From: Candidatus Bathyarchaeota archaeon
GTDB taxonomy: Archaea; Thermoproteota; Bathyarchaeia; Bathyarchaeales; Bathycorpusculaceae
Direction of reading: 5' to 3'
Length of the DNA stretch: 64,000 nucleotides
Assembly (NCBI GenBank): GCA_903901015.1
Contig: CAIUPH010000113.1
Location: 1-64,000, forward strand
Part shown: positions 23,237 to 31,071 of the stretch, piece by piece
Numbering within the stretch: the stretch's first letter is position 1
Layout: each line of letters begins with the position of its first letter
Made by a program: the position numbers and the translations under genes
Notes under the pieces: generated by a model
Told to the model about the DNA's origin: nothing
The model's input: the letters and a program-made list of their open reading frames with translations, nothing else
The model's database searches: none

Positions 23237-24489
23237 CACAACGTAGGCTCAACCGTGAACCGTCTACTTTAGATGAACTCAAGGCGTTGGCACGTGCCGC
23301 CGGTTACACGGTGGTTGGCACGATGGAGCAGACGCGTCCGCCTGACTCGCGCTACCAGATTGGCGCAGGCAAAGTTGAGGAACTCGCGCGGATGGTTGAG
23401 GAAACAGGCGCCACAAAAGTAATTTTTGACAACGTATTGCGCACAACACAAGTCTACAACCTTGCAAAAGCCACTAAAGTCGAAGTTATTGACCGCTTCC
23501 AACTTATCCTGGAAATCTTCACCCGAAGAGCTACAACAACTGAAGCGCAACTGCAAATCCAACTTGCATTGGTGCGCCATGAGCTTAAGCACGCAAGAGA
23601 AAAAGTGCGGTTGTCCAAAGGCAGTGAGCAACCGGGCTTTATGGGTCTTGGCGCTTATGAGGGAGACGTTTACCGCGACGCCATTAAAAGACAGGTTCAA
23701 ACTATCCTTAAAAAACTCGAAAGAGTACGGGAAAAGAGAGTGCTCCAAAGGGAAAGAAGGACGGAGCTTGGTTTTCTCACTGTTTCGCTTGCAGGATACA
23801 CAAATTCTGGAAAAAGCTCCCTTTTCAACGCAATGACACAGGACACAGTTGAAGTGGACAACGCCTTATTCACTACATTGTCAACTACGACGCGGATGGT
23901 GGAGTTTTCTAACCGCAAGTTCCTCATAACTGACACAGTGGGCTTCATCGACCGCTTACCCATCTCGCTAATCGAAGCGTTCCATTCAACACTTGAAGAA
24001 ACCATCTTCTCCGACCTGATAATAATACTTTTAGACTTAAATGAGCCCTTGGAAACTATCGAGAGGAAAAACAGCGTTTGCTTAGACACCATCGAAAAAC
24101 TTGGAGCATGCACCATACCCACGATAACTGCGTTGAACAAGATTGACCGGCTGACTGATGAAGAATGCCAGCAGAAACTCGAAGCCCTGAAAGACAAAGT
24201 GAAAAACCCAGTCTTCGTGTCTGCAAAATGCAAAACCAACCTTGACGAACTCCGAAAACAAATCCTTCGAATCCTCGAAAACTACCAGCGAGCCCAGTTC
24301 TCTGTACCCTTAACAGGCAAAGCTATGCCGTTTATCTCGTGGGTTCATGGAAAAACCCACATTGAAAAAGAAACCTTCACCAACGAAACAGTTGACGTCG
24401 TTTTCGAATCGGCTCCAGCATTGATTGAGCAAGTGAAAAAGAAAGTGGAAGAGCTACATGGAAAATTCCAAATCATCCCCCCAACCTGA
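23221..24489 (+). CDS. hflX: Ribosome-associated GTPase HflX
   Basis: HflX-family GTPase that binds the large ribosomal subunit and can split stalled ribosomes. The N-terminal HflX domain includes AAGYTVVGTMEQTRPPDSRY, GAGKVEEL, TTTEAQLQIQLALVRHEL and the Gly-rich SKGSEQPGFMGLGAYEGD. The G domain has the P-loop GYTNSGKSSLFNAM, the switch II motif DTVGFIDRLP and the base-recognition ALNKIDRL. The conserved N-terminal stretch KAIVAQRRLNREPSTLDEL lies upstream of the first normal start (TTG 23287). The frame opens after a TAA, directly at ACG 23221, ten bases after GGGGAGG, so initiation at ACG is proposed. The 3' end overlaps trm56. Confidence 0.92.
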   Translation, partial: TKAIVAQRRLNREPSTLDELKALARAAGYTVVGTMEQTRPPDSRYQIGAGKVEELARMVEETGATKVIFDNVLRTTQVYNLAKATKVEVIDRFQLILEIFTRRATTTEAQLQIQLALVRHELKHAREKVRLSKGSEQPGFMGLGAYEGDVYRDAIKRQVQTILKKLERVREKRVLQRERRTELGFLTVSLAGYTNSGKSSLFNAMTQDTVEVDNALFTTLSTTTRMVEFSNRKFLITDTVGFIDRLPISLIEAFHSTLEETIFSDLIIILLDLNEPLETIERKNSVCLDTIEKLGACTIPTITALNKIDRLTDEECQQKLEALKDKVKNPVFVSAKCKTNLDELRKQILRILENYQRAQFSVPLTGKAMPFISWVHGKTHIEKETFTNETVDVVFESAPALIEQVKKKVEELHGKFQIIPPT

Positions 24490-25045
24490 TTCCACCCCCC
24501 AAATCGTTGTGCTAAGATGGGGACACAGACCGCAACGGGATGTGCGGTTAACCACTCATGTTGCGTTGACTGCCAGGGCACTTTGTGCTTCAGGCTTCAT
24601 ACTCTCAGACACCCTTGACCCCCACATCAAGGAAACCGTAACCAAAATCACGCGTGCATGGGGCGGAAACTTCCACTTTGAAATGGGTACCCCGTGGAAA
24701 AAAGTTGTACGCGAATGGAAAGCCAAAGGCGGCGTAATCGTGCATTTAACGGCTTACGGCGAAAACATCCAAACCAGCGACGTAATGACCCGAATAAAAA
24801 ACACCAACAAAGACCTCCTGCTTATCGTTGGAAGCCAAAAGGTTCCAGGCGAGTTTTACTCGAGCGAAGTCTCAGACTTCAACCTATCAGTCGGTAACCA
24901 ACCGCATTCGGAGTGTTCTGCACTGGCGATTTTCTTGGACCGTTACTTTGAAGGCAAAGAACTCGCCAGACCCTTTGAGAAGGCTAAAATTGAGATTGTT
25001 CCCAAAGAGCGAGGCAAAGAAATCAGAAGCCACGTTGAAACATGA
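24458..25045 (+). CDS. trm56: tRNA (cytidine-56-2'-O)-methyltransferase Trm56
   Basis: 195-residue archaeal SPOUT methyltransferase that methylates C56 in the tRNA T-loop. It shows VVLRWGHRPQRDVRLTTHV at the N-terminus, GGVIVHLTAYGENIQ near 85, DLLLIVGSQKVPGEFY near 118 (the knot region), and ISVGNQPHSE-like FNLSVGNQPHSECSALAIFLDR near 140-165. ATG 24458 overlaps the end of hflX by 32 bp. It is part of the conserved archaeal run trm56-tfe-HD-DUF2110. Confidence 0.95.
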   Translation: MENSKSSPQPDSTPQIVVLRWGHRPQRDVRLTTHVALTARALCASGFILSDTLDPHIKETVTKITRAWGGNFHFEMGTPWKKVVREWKAKGGVIVHLTAYGENIQTSDVMTRIKNTNKDLLLIVGSQKVPGEFYSSEVSDFNLSVGNQPHSECSALAIFLDRYFEGKELARPFEKAKIEIVPKERGKEIRSHVET

Positions 25046-25121
25046 GTTTTCCCCAATGTTTTGGGAAGGGTTTTATTATAGAATGTTCCAATATTAAGGG
25101 TATTAAAAAGGAACTTAGAGT

Positions 25122-25634
25122 ATGTTATCAACAATTGATGATTCAACCTTAACGAAAGTAGCGTTGGCGTTAGGCGGCGAAGAAGCAGTTCAACTTATAG
25201 CTCACCTTAAAGGCGTGGAAGAGATAACGGACGATGAAATCGCGAATAAAACATGCATCCGCCTCAATACGGTCCGCAAAATTCTCTACAAACTCTACGA
25301 TCACTCCCTTGTTAGCCTGCGAAGGACACGGGACCCCAAGACGGGATGGTTTATTTTCCACTGGAAACTGCAGCCAGACCAACTTGAAGGATTCATCTTA
25401 AGCCAGAAAAGGCGTGTTCTAGAAAAACTAAACGTCAGGTTAGAATACGAAAAAAACCATGACTTCTACTACTGCGACAGCGCCGAGTGCAAACGGGTTC
25501 CCTTCGAAGAAGCCGTTGAACTGGTTTTCCACTGTTCCACATGTGGCAAGCCGTTAGTGCATTTTGAAAACGAACGAATGATAAATAAACTCTCGGGAAA
25601 AGTTGAGATATTAAGGAAGGAACTGGGTGAGTAG
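25122..25634 (+). CDS. tfe: Transcription factor E, alpha subunit
   Basis: 170 residues. The N-terminal extended winged helix (about 1-95: EITDDEIANKTCIRLNTVRKIL, YKLYDHSLVSLRRTRD) is followed by a C-terminal zinc ribbon (CDSAEC and CSTCGKPL). TFE stimulates promoter opening with RNA polymerase, TBP and TFB. ATG at 25122. The next gene overlaps its last codons. Confidence 0.95.
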   Translation: MLSTIDDSTLTKVALALGGEEAVQLIAHLKGVEEITDDEIANKTCIRLNTVRKILYKLYDHSLVSLRRTRDPKTGWFIFHWKLQPDQLEGFILSQKRRVLEKLNVRLEYEKNHDFYYCDSAECKRVPFEEAVELVFHCSTCGKPLVHFENERMINKLSGKVEILRKELGE

Positions 25635-26157
25635 CGGGCTTCCCAACAGGGAGCAAGCATTAGAACTCCTTCGCAAACATAAGTGTCCGCCACAAGTCAT
25701 CGAGCACACCACAGCCGTAGCAGACCTCGCAGTTGAAACCGCAGATAAACTCCAGAGCAAAGGAGTAAAAGTAAACGTGTACCTCGTTGAGGCAGGTGCA
25801 CTTTTGCATGACCTCGGACGCTCAAAAGTCCACACCGTTGACCACGCCGTGGTTGGAGCAGAGATCGCACAGTCCATAGGTTTACCGGAGCCTATCATCA
25901 GGATAATTAAGCGGCATGTTGGCGCAGGAATCACTGCTAAAGAAGCCCAAGCGCTGGGTTGGCCAAAAGACACCTACACACCACAATCGATTGAGGAAAA
26001 AATTGTTTCCTACGCCGACAAACGAATCGACAAATCAAAAAGAGTGCCGATTGAAGTCGAAATTGAGAAGCTGCAAAAAGAAAATAAGTTTGAAGCAGCT
26101 GAGAGAGTTAGGAAATTAAACGATGAAATAACCAGTTTACTGGGGCAAAAACCATGA
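25627..26157 (+). CDS. HD-domain phosphohydrolase, TIGR00295 type
   Basis: 176 residues with the HD metal motif. H in VIEHTTAVADL, the HD pair in GALLHDLGRSK near residue 60, H in VDHAVVGAEIA and H in IIKRHVGAG near 97 form the expected ligand set. The C-terminal helix is charged (EVEIEKLQKENKFEAAERVRK). It probably hydrolyses a nucleotide or phosphoester of unknown identity. It starts at GTG 25627 inside the end of tfe. Its ATGACT stop overlaps the DUF2110 start. Confidence 0.9.
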   Translation: MSSGLPNREQALELLRKHKCPPQVIEHTTAVADLAVETADKLQSKGVKVNVYLVEAGALLHDLGRSKVHTVDHAVVGAEIAQSIGLPEPIIRIIKRHVGAGITAKEAQALGWPKDTYTPQSIEEKIVSYADKRIDKSKRVPIEVEIEKLQKENKFEAAERVRKLNDEITSLLGQKP

Positions 26158-26936
26158 CTACGTTAACATTATTAGTTAAAGCCACAAACTTTGGGCAGGC
26201 AAAACAGATAGATGAGTTGTTGCAAACTGAGTTTGGAGAATTAGACCTCGAAGTCAAAGTTTTAACAAACTCCAAGAACAGATGGGTGCAGGTTTCGCTT
26301 TCAGGCGAAGATGAAGCCATAGCGACCAGTTACATTAACAGGGAAATAGGCACCTGCCCCGGCAGCCTTGAAAACGCAAAAAACTTCCCCGTCATGAGAG
26401 GGTTCATTTCTAAACTGGACCTCTCCAAGCAGGAAGTTGTGGTGGACGTGGGGATTTTTGAGCCTAAAATAGTTCAGGCAACCATACCGTTGACGACTTT
26501 TCACACGCAACTCATGAATGGCAAAGCGTTGGATTTGAAGAAAATCGCGGAAAGCTACGCTCTCGCCGAACGCTCGCCGTTGAGCATTAAAGCTGTTTCG
26601 CCCCTCACCGACGCGACAGAGGGTTTTCAGGCGGAGTTGGCTGCTGAACAGGTTGAGAAGCTGCATGCATGGCAACAGTCGCTTTTGGATAGGTTGATTG
26701 TTCTGGGTGCTTCTAAGGAGACGCTTGAGAACGTGCTTAAGCGGACAAGGTTGACTCGGGATGTGATTGATATTGAGGATTTGGGTATGTTTGAGCATGC
26801 GTTGACTTGTAAACTGGGCACTAATGCGGCTGGTTTGGTCTCCGTTGTGGGTAGGTACCTTAGGAATTCGGTGTTTGTTGTTTTTAACGCTAAAAAGAGC
26901 CTCGATTTACTGAGTGAACATACATTAACCTCATAA
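26154..26936 (+). CDS. DUF2110 family archaeal protein
   Basis: 260 residues matching the archaeal DUF2110 layout. An N-terminal ferredoxin-like part (TLTLLVKATNFGQAKQIDEL, WVQVSLSGEDEAIATSYI) leads to a central S1-like beta region (MRGFISKLDLSKQEVVVDVGI). A helical domain follows (LHAWQQSLLDRLIVLGASKE, then RDVIDIEDLGMFEHALTCK), then a Gly-rich end. Function is unknown; constant linkage to tfe and trm56 suggests RNA or transcription. ATG at 26154 overlaps the upstream stop. The 3' third is much richer in G and T than the 5' part. Confidence 0.9.
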   Translation: MTTLTLLVKATNFGQAKQIDELLQTEFGELDLEVKVLTNSKNRWVQVSLSGEDEAIATSYINREIGTCPGSLENAKNFPVMRGFISKLDLSKQEVVVDVGIFEPKIVQATIPLTTFHTQLMNGKALDLKKIAESYALAERSPLSIKAVSPLTDATEGFQAELAAEQVEKLHAWQQSLLDRLIVLGASKETLENVLKRTRLTRDVIDIEDLGMFEHALTCKLGTNAAGLVSVVGRYLRNSVFVVFNAKKSLDLLSEHTLTS

Positions 26937-26987
26937 TAGTGTACATAAATAATTAAATTCTAATTGAAAGGGGAGAGGGGCATACCC

Positions 26988-27143
26988 ATGAGCCAAAACG
27001 ACGATAAAAGAAAATACAGAATCGACATAGGTGCCTATGGCAGCATAGGAATTGAAGCTCCCACAAAAGAAGAATACCTGGAACTCTTCAAAGAAGTCAC
27101 ACGAACAAAACGCGACTCCAAAATAGACGAAGCCATAAGATAA
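26988..27143 (+). CDS. Small hydrophilic protein (51 aa)
   Basis: Short gene starting ATG after GGGGAGAGGGGCATACCC, a purine-rich ribosome-binding site. The product is charged: YRIDIGAYGSIGIEAPTKEEY, then a basic helix LELFKEVTRTKRDS ending KIDEAIR. No family recognised. The good ribosome-binding site and protein-like composition support it. Confidence 0.5.
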   Translation: MSQNDDKRKYRIDIGAYGSIGIEAPTKEEYLELFKEVTRTKRDSKIDEAIR

Positions 27144-27203
27144 ACCAGCCCAAGCACCCATATCTGATAGTTCACTATAGAAAAAATAGTGTATCCTGCA
27201 AGT

Positions 27204-27400
27204 CTACAGGGCATTATGCTCTTCTTTGCAATGTGACTCGTAATCCTCGCGGTTTTCATAAACCGTCTGGTCGATGGGGCACTTGAACTTTTTATTGCAG
27301 GTCATTTCGGGTTCAGGAACCGTAACTCGCGGCGCGGTACTCTTGCATTCGCTCTCAGCTCGCTTTTGCAGCCACATTCGCATTCATCTTTTTCATGCAA
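27204..27400 (-). pseudogene. Small zinc-finger protein, apparently frameshifted
   Basis: Two frames combine into one plausible protein. From TTG 27400, seven bases after GGAGGTG, it reads HEKDECECGCKSELRAN. Near 27330-27345 the frame must shift to give VTVPEPEMTCNKKFKCPIDQ and then VYENREDYESHCKEEHNAL, a C2H2-like finger, ending at 27204. The second half alone also opens with ATG at 27383 (59 residues). Either the gene is broken or only the second half is made. It lies on the opposite strand to its neighbours. Confidence 0.4.
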
Positions 27401-27586
27401 TCATTTTCACCTCCAACAAAACCCAGCCGCAAAAAACAATTATCCAAGCCAGTGCATAGTTATTCAAAATATGTGACTACACCAAACCAACAACCAACAA
27501 TTAAAAAACAAATAACCTTCGTGCCCTCACGTACAAACAAATACTGGAACCGCATCTTAACTAAGAAAAATACAGTTGGGAACTCG

Positions 27587-28465
27587 ATGGACACTTCAAA
27601 ACTGGAAAAAGCAAGCGCTTACGACCAAAACGGACAAAACAAAAAAGAAATCGACAACGCAATCACATGCCTAAAAGAGTTCAGACGCAAATTTCCCTTC
27701 ACCGAAAACCCAGCAGCAATAGACACAATCAAACCCGACGATATTTTCAATGAGAGTTCAGGTGAAGCTGGCGGGTTTTTCCATTATATAGAGTATTACT
27801 TTAAGCCTCTGGGTCACTCTGCAAATAGAGATACGGGCGTTTACCGCAATATAAGAACGCAAATCATTGATTTCAAGAACCTGCTCAAAGTTGCAGTTGA
27901 CAAGAAACGGTCGCTGACTGAAAAAGTCGACGCCAACTGGGGAAAAATAAAGGGTTTAGGAGAAGACAAGCAACTTGCCAAAAAAATCATATTCTGCTTC
28001 AACTACGAAAACGCCAAAGTCCTGCCGATCTTCAGCACAAATCACCTTAAGCACTTCATAGGCAAAGTCGCCGACACACCTATTCTTCCAGCAAAATACT
28101 ACACGCCTGGCGAAGAATACGAGACCTTAACTTCTGAGCTTTTGAAAGCCAAAAACAGCCTGCCAGCGACGCAGCCGTGGGAAATCACGTACTTCGCCCG
28201 TTTCCTCTACGAAAGTTACCCGCCGCCCGACAGAGAAAAAACCGCAGCCAACGGATCCAGTGGAAGAAAAACAGGAAACGTCGTCACAAAAGAGATGCTG
28301 GAGCAGGGAGAATTCATGCATCTGTTAGGCGAACTGCAAAAGCAAAGAAAAATCTCGGGTGAACAGTTCCGATTAAACCGCGAACTATGGGTGAACCAGC
28401 CGCAGGAAAGAAGCGGATTAACTAAACGGCTCAAAGCACAACTGAGCCAAAACACAACGATTTGA
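27587..28465 (+). CDS. Uncharacterised protein next to tRNA-Val cassette
   Basis: 292 residues from ATG 27587; the longer frame back to 27395 has basic, low-quality sequence and no ribosome-binding site. Blocks visible are AITCLKEFRRKFPFTEN, FFHYIEYYFKPLGH, NIRTQIIDFKNLLKVAVDKK, KKIIFCFNYENAKVLPIFSTNH (the best conserved-looking core) and a charged C-terminus with RNRELW-type repeats. No catalytic motif or membrane segment is seen. I do not recognise the family. It sits between a broken zinc-finger gene and a tRNA-Val-bounded cassette, so it is part of an accessory patch. Confidence 0.65.
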   Translation: MDTSKLEKASAYDQNGQNKKEIDNAITCLKEFRRKFPFTENPAAIDTIKPDDIFNESSGEAGGFFHYIEYYFKPLGHSANRDTGVYRNIRTQIIDFKNLLKVAVDKKRSLTEKVDANWGKIKGLGEDKQLAKKIIFCFNYENAKVLPIFSTNHLKHFIGKVADTPILPAKYYTPGEEYETLTSELLKAKNSLPATQPWEITYFARFLYESYPPPDREKTAANGSSGRKTGNVVTKEMLEQGEFMHLLGELQKQRKISGEQFRLNRELWVNQPQERSGLTKRLKAQLSQNTTI

Positions 28466-28489
28466 TTGATTCGGAAATGAAAAGGTTGA

Positions 28490-28515
28490 TGATGGGCCGA
28501 ACCGGATTTGAAGCA
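28490..28515 (-). repeat. Copy of tRNA-Val 3' end (att-like)
   Basis: 26 bp matching the last 26 bases of tRNA-Val (29485-29510) at 22 positions, in the same orientation. No other tRNA part is attached. Confidence 0.7.
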
Positions 28516-28592
28516 AAAATAGATTCAGGTGATGATTTACCACTTTTTTATTGGAAACAATTATAAATTGACCACTCAGAAATAACTCTCTT

Positions 28593-29420
28593 GTGCAGTT
28601 TAAATTTACAGCTAAAACCAAAAAATGGATCCTGCTAATCAAAATCATACCCATCCTATTAGCGATTTTCATTGCAAAGCTGATTGTTCATTGGTTAGGT
28701 TTTGAAATAGTAGATTTAAACGCGTTATTTACAAGCATAATAGCCGCAACCACTTTTCTGATAGGCTTTCTAATTGCTGGGGTAATAACCGATTACAAAG
28801 AAAGCGAAAAAATACCCGGCGACATATCAGCTAGCTTAGAAACAATATATGACGAAGCGTACATACTCGACAAAAACAAGCACAGCAAAGCAACCCAAGA
28901 CTTCCTCTTATACTACAACGATTTTCTATGGTCAGTAATTGAATGGTTTTACAGAAAGCAAAGAACAAAAGGCATCCTTGAAAAACTGCACGGCATGAAC
29001 AATTACTTTGGCGAATTTGAAAGCTTGATGCAGGCGGGTTTTCTTTCCAGAATGAAAAATGAACAGAGCAACCTTAGGAAAATGGTGATTCGGGTAGACA
29101 ACATAAGAGACTTACCGTTTATTCAATCAGCGTACACCATTGTAGAAATACTTGCATTTCTAGTCATCTCCGGTTTGCTTCTTATGAAACTGGAGCCTTT
29201 CTACGAAGCAATGTTCTTCTCGCTAACCGTCGCTTTTCTGCTCATATACATGATTAGGTTGATTAAGGATTTGGACAACCCGTTTGACTACGCTGCAAAT
29301 GGCGAGAGCGGAACCGAAGTATCCCTAAAACCGATACATGACTTAATAGCAAGAGTTAACGAGTACAAGCAAATACCCCCTGAAGCGTTAAAAAGCGAAA
29401 TACAAGAACCCCCCAGATAA
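28593..29420 (+). CDS. Bestrophin/DUF4239-like membrane protein
   Basis: 275 residues with four hydrophobic segments: near 13-35 (ILLIKIIPILLAIFIAKLIV), 45-65 (ALFTSIIAATTFLIGFLIAG), 185-205 and 208-225. Between them is a long soluble helical region with many aromatic residues (FLLYYNDFLWSVIEWFYRKQ). FLIGFLIAGVITDYKESEKI and the closing IRLIKDLDNPFDYA recall bestrophin-like DUF4239 proteins, which may be anion channels; the match is by eye and weak. It starts at GTG 28593. It is the only gene in the tRNA-Val-bounded cassette. Confidence 0.6.
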   Translation: MQFKFTAKTKKWILLIKIIPILLAIFIAKLIVHWLGFEIVDLNALFTSIIAATTFLIGFLIAGVITDYKESEKIPGDISASLETIYDEAYILDKNKHSKATQDFLLYYNDFLWSVIEWFYRKQRTKGILEKLHGMNNYFGEFESLMQAGFLSRMKNEQSNLRKMVIRVDNIRDLPFIQSAYTIVEILAFLVISGLLLMKLEPFYEAMFFSLTVAFLLIYMIRLIKDLDNPFDYAANGESGTEVSLKPIHDLIARVNEYKQIPPEALKSEIQEPPR

Positions 29421-29484
29421 CTCTACTTCGTATTTTGTTTTCTGCAAAAAACGAAAACACGGTACTTTATCGTGACGGGTTAAG

Positions 29485-29562
29485 TGGTGGGCCGAGCCGG
29501 AGTTGAACCAGCGACCTTTGGCGTGTAAAGCCAACGTCCTAACCAGGCTAGACGATCGGCCC
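29485..29562 (-). tRNA. tRNA-Val (TAC anticodon)
   Basis: Acceptor GGGCCGA pairs with TCGGCCC. The anticodon stem TTGGC/GCCAA encloses TTTACAC (anticodon TAC). The T-arm is GCTGG TTCAACT CCGGC, the discriminator is A, and CCA is encoded. No intron. A TAATATTA TATA-like box lies about 35 bp upstream. Confidence 0.97.
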
Positions 29563-29727
29563 ACAGTGTAGTTGACTTATGAGATTGCATTGGTTAATAT
29601 TAGAATTTTGTTTCTGTTTTTTGGTTTATGAGGTTCTGCGCGGTTTTGGATAGGGATAGATTTTTGGGTTGTCGGGCAAATTTTAAAATGCAGAGCACCA
29701 GAGTATGCTACTGCCGGGAACATTGAA

Positions 29728-31071
29728 TTGGATTGGAAAAACCTCAGAGCCCTCGTTTGCGAGCACTACCAGCTAATCGGGGTTCTCGTCGCCGCCTCCA
29801 TCATTCTGTTTTCTATGGGAACCTACACGAACTGGGACGCCCAAACAGAATTTACAGCGGCATCCAGCGTAGTCACCCGCGGTTTACCCTATGCCAACAG
29901 TGTCTACTTGATTGACCAGCCGCCGTTCGCTTTCTACATGACGGCGCCCATTCTGCAACTGATGGGGTCGTCATACGTGAACGGAGTGAGTTTTGTGACT
30001 GCCTTAGGATTGGGCTGTGTTGTGCTCATGTACGCTTTGGGCACGGTGCTCTATGGCAAAAGAAGCGGGTTAGCGGCGGCTGCACTCTTCGGGCTGGTGC
30101 CTTGGCAGGTGTTTATGGCGAGAACCTACCTCATCGACGTACAGTACATGTTCCTAAGCTTAATGTTCCTGTTCACGGGGATTTTGGCGGTGAAGCGGAA
30201 TTCCCAGAAGCTGCTGGCGACTGCGGGAGTCCTGTTTGCATTGGCGTTTTTAACCAAGCTATTCGCGATTTTCCTACTCATCCCTCTTGTACTCGTGGTT
30301 TTGCTTAAAGGAAAAGGAAGCGGCTTGAAGCTCACGCTAAAGAACATCCTGATTTTTCTGGTGCCCTCATTCATTTTCCAAGCTCTATGGTTTGGAGGTT
30401 TTGCGAACCAAAATTTCTATGGAGTTTACCAGCCCAGCGACTTCACACATCCTGCTGCTCGCATAGCTGACCCGTCGTTGACGTTTCTGCCCAGAATCTT
30501 CGTCGAGAGCGCCGGTTGGTTTTTGCCTGCAGCGGCTGTTTTCGCGGTGGTTTTAGCAGTTGGGTTTAGGCGTTTATTTGCGAGAACATTGTGGGTAGAT
30601 GTTGTTTGTGTTGCCACGATTTTGGTGGTTGTTGGGGTGGATTCATGGTTGGTTTTAGGTTCGCACCTGAGTGTGCCTTACACAAGCGCTTTCAAATACG
30701 ATTATGCGGCTCTGCCGTTTCTATGTCTGCTGGCGGCTTCTTTAATCGATAAGGCGGGAGTTCTGATGGGTTCCTTGGCCAAGCGAAGCATAAAACTGCT
30801 GACTGCTGGATTCGGAGTTGTTTTAGTTTTTGCTTCGATGTTTGAGAGCATCGTGTTCCTAAACCGTACCGAATCTTATCCGCTCGTCGATTTCAAAGTC
30901 GACTACATCGGACACTATTTCCCCTTCAACGTCTTGACACAAGTCAGCAGCAACTTCCAACTATGGCACTACGTCGCTGTAGCATTGATTTTTCTGAGTA
31001 TGGCAAGTCCCTTCCTTGTTAGATCGATGAGGTGGCGGCTGAGTTTGTTAATAAAAATATTATCAAGTTAA
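29728..31071 (+). CDS. Membrane glycosyltransferase, PMT/ArnT-like
   Basis: 447 residues and about eleven to twelve membrane helices. The first outer loop has GTYTNWDAQTEFTAASSVV, the acidic motif expected of dolichyl-phosphate-sugar-dependent GT-C enzymes, and LIDQPPFAFYMTAPI follows. Further signature-like text is PWQVFMARTYLIDVQYMF. These enzymes move a sugar or mannose-like residue from a lipid carrier to protein or lipid outside the cell. It starts at TTG 29728. The 3' end overlaps the convergent MFS gene by 4 bp. Confidence 0.8.
   Translation: MDWKNLRALVCEHYQLIGVLVAASIILFSMGTYTNWDAQTEFTAASSVVTRGLPYANSVYLIDQPPFAFYMTAPILQLMGSSYVNGVSFVTALGLGCVVLMYALGTVLYGKRSGLAAAALFGLVPWQVFMARTYLIDVQYMFLSLMFLFTGILAVKRNSQKLLATAGVLFALAFLTKLFAIFLLIPLVLVVLLKGKGSGLKLTLKNILIFLVPSFIFQALWFGGFANQNFYGVYQPSDFTHPAARIADPSLTFLPRIFVESAGWFLPAAAVFAVVLAVGFRRLFARTLWVDVVCVATILVVVGVDSWLVLGSHLSVPYTSAFKYDYAALPFLCLLAASLIDKAGVLMGSLAKRSIKLLTAGFGVVLVFASMFESIVFLNRTESYPLVDFKVDYIGHYFPFNVLTQVSSNFQLWHYVAVALIFLSMASPFLVRSMRWRLSLLIKILSS

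Larger units (their letters stand above)
28490..29510 (-). mobile_element. tRNA-Val-bounded one-gene cassette
   Basis: About 1 kb between the tRNA-Val 3' end and its 26-bp partial copy. It contains one membrane-protein gene and no integrase. The geometry and repeat length equal those of the tRNA-Arg cassette. Confidence 0.6.
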
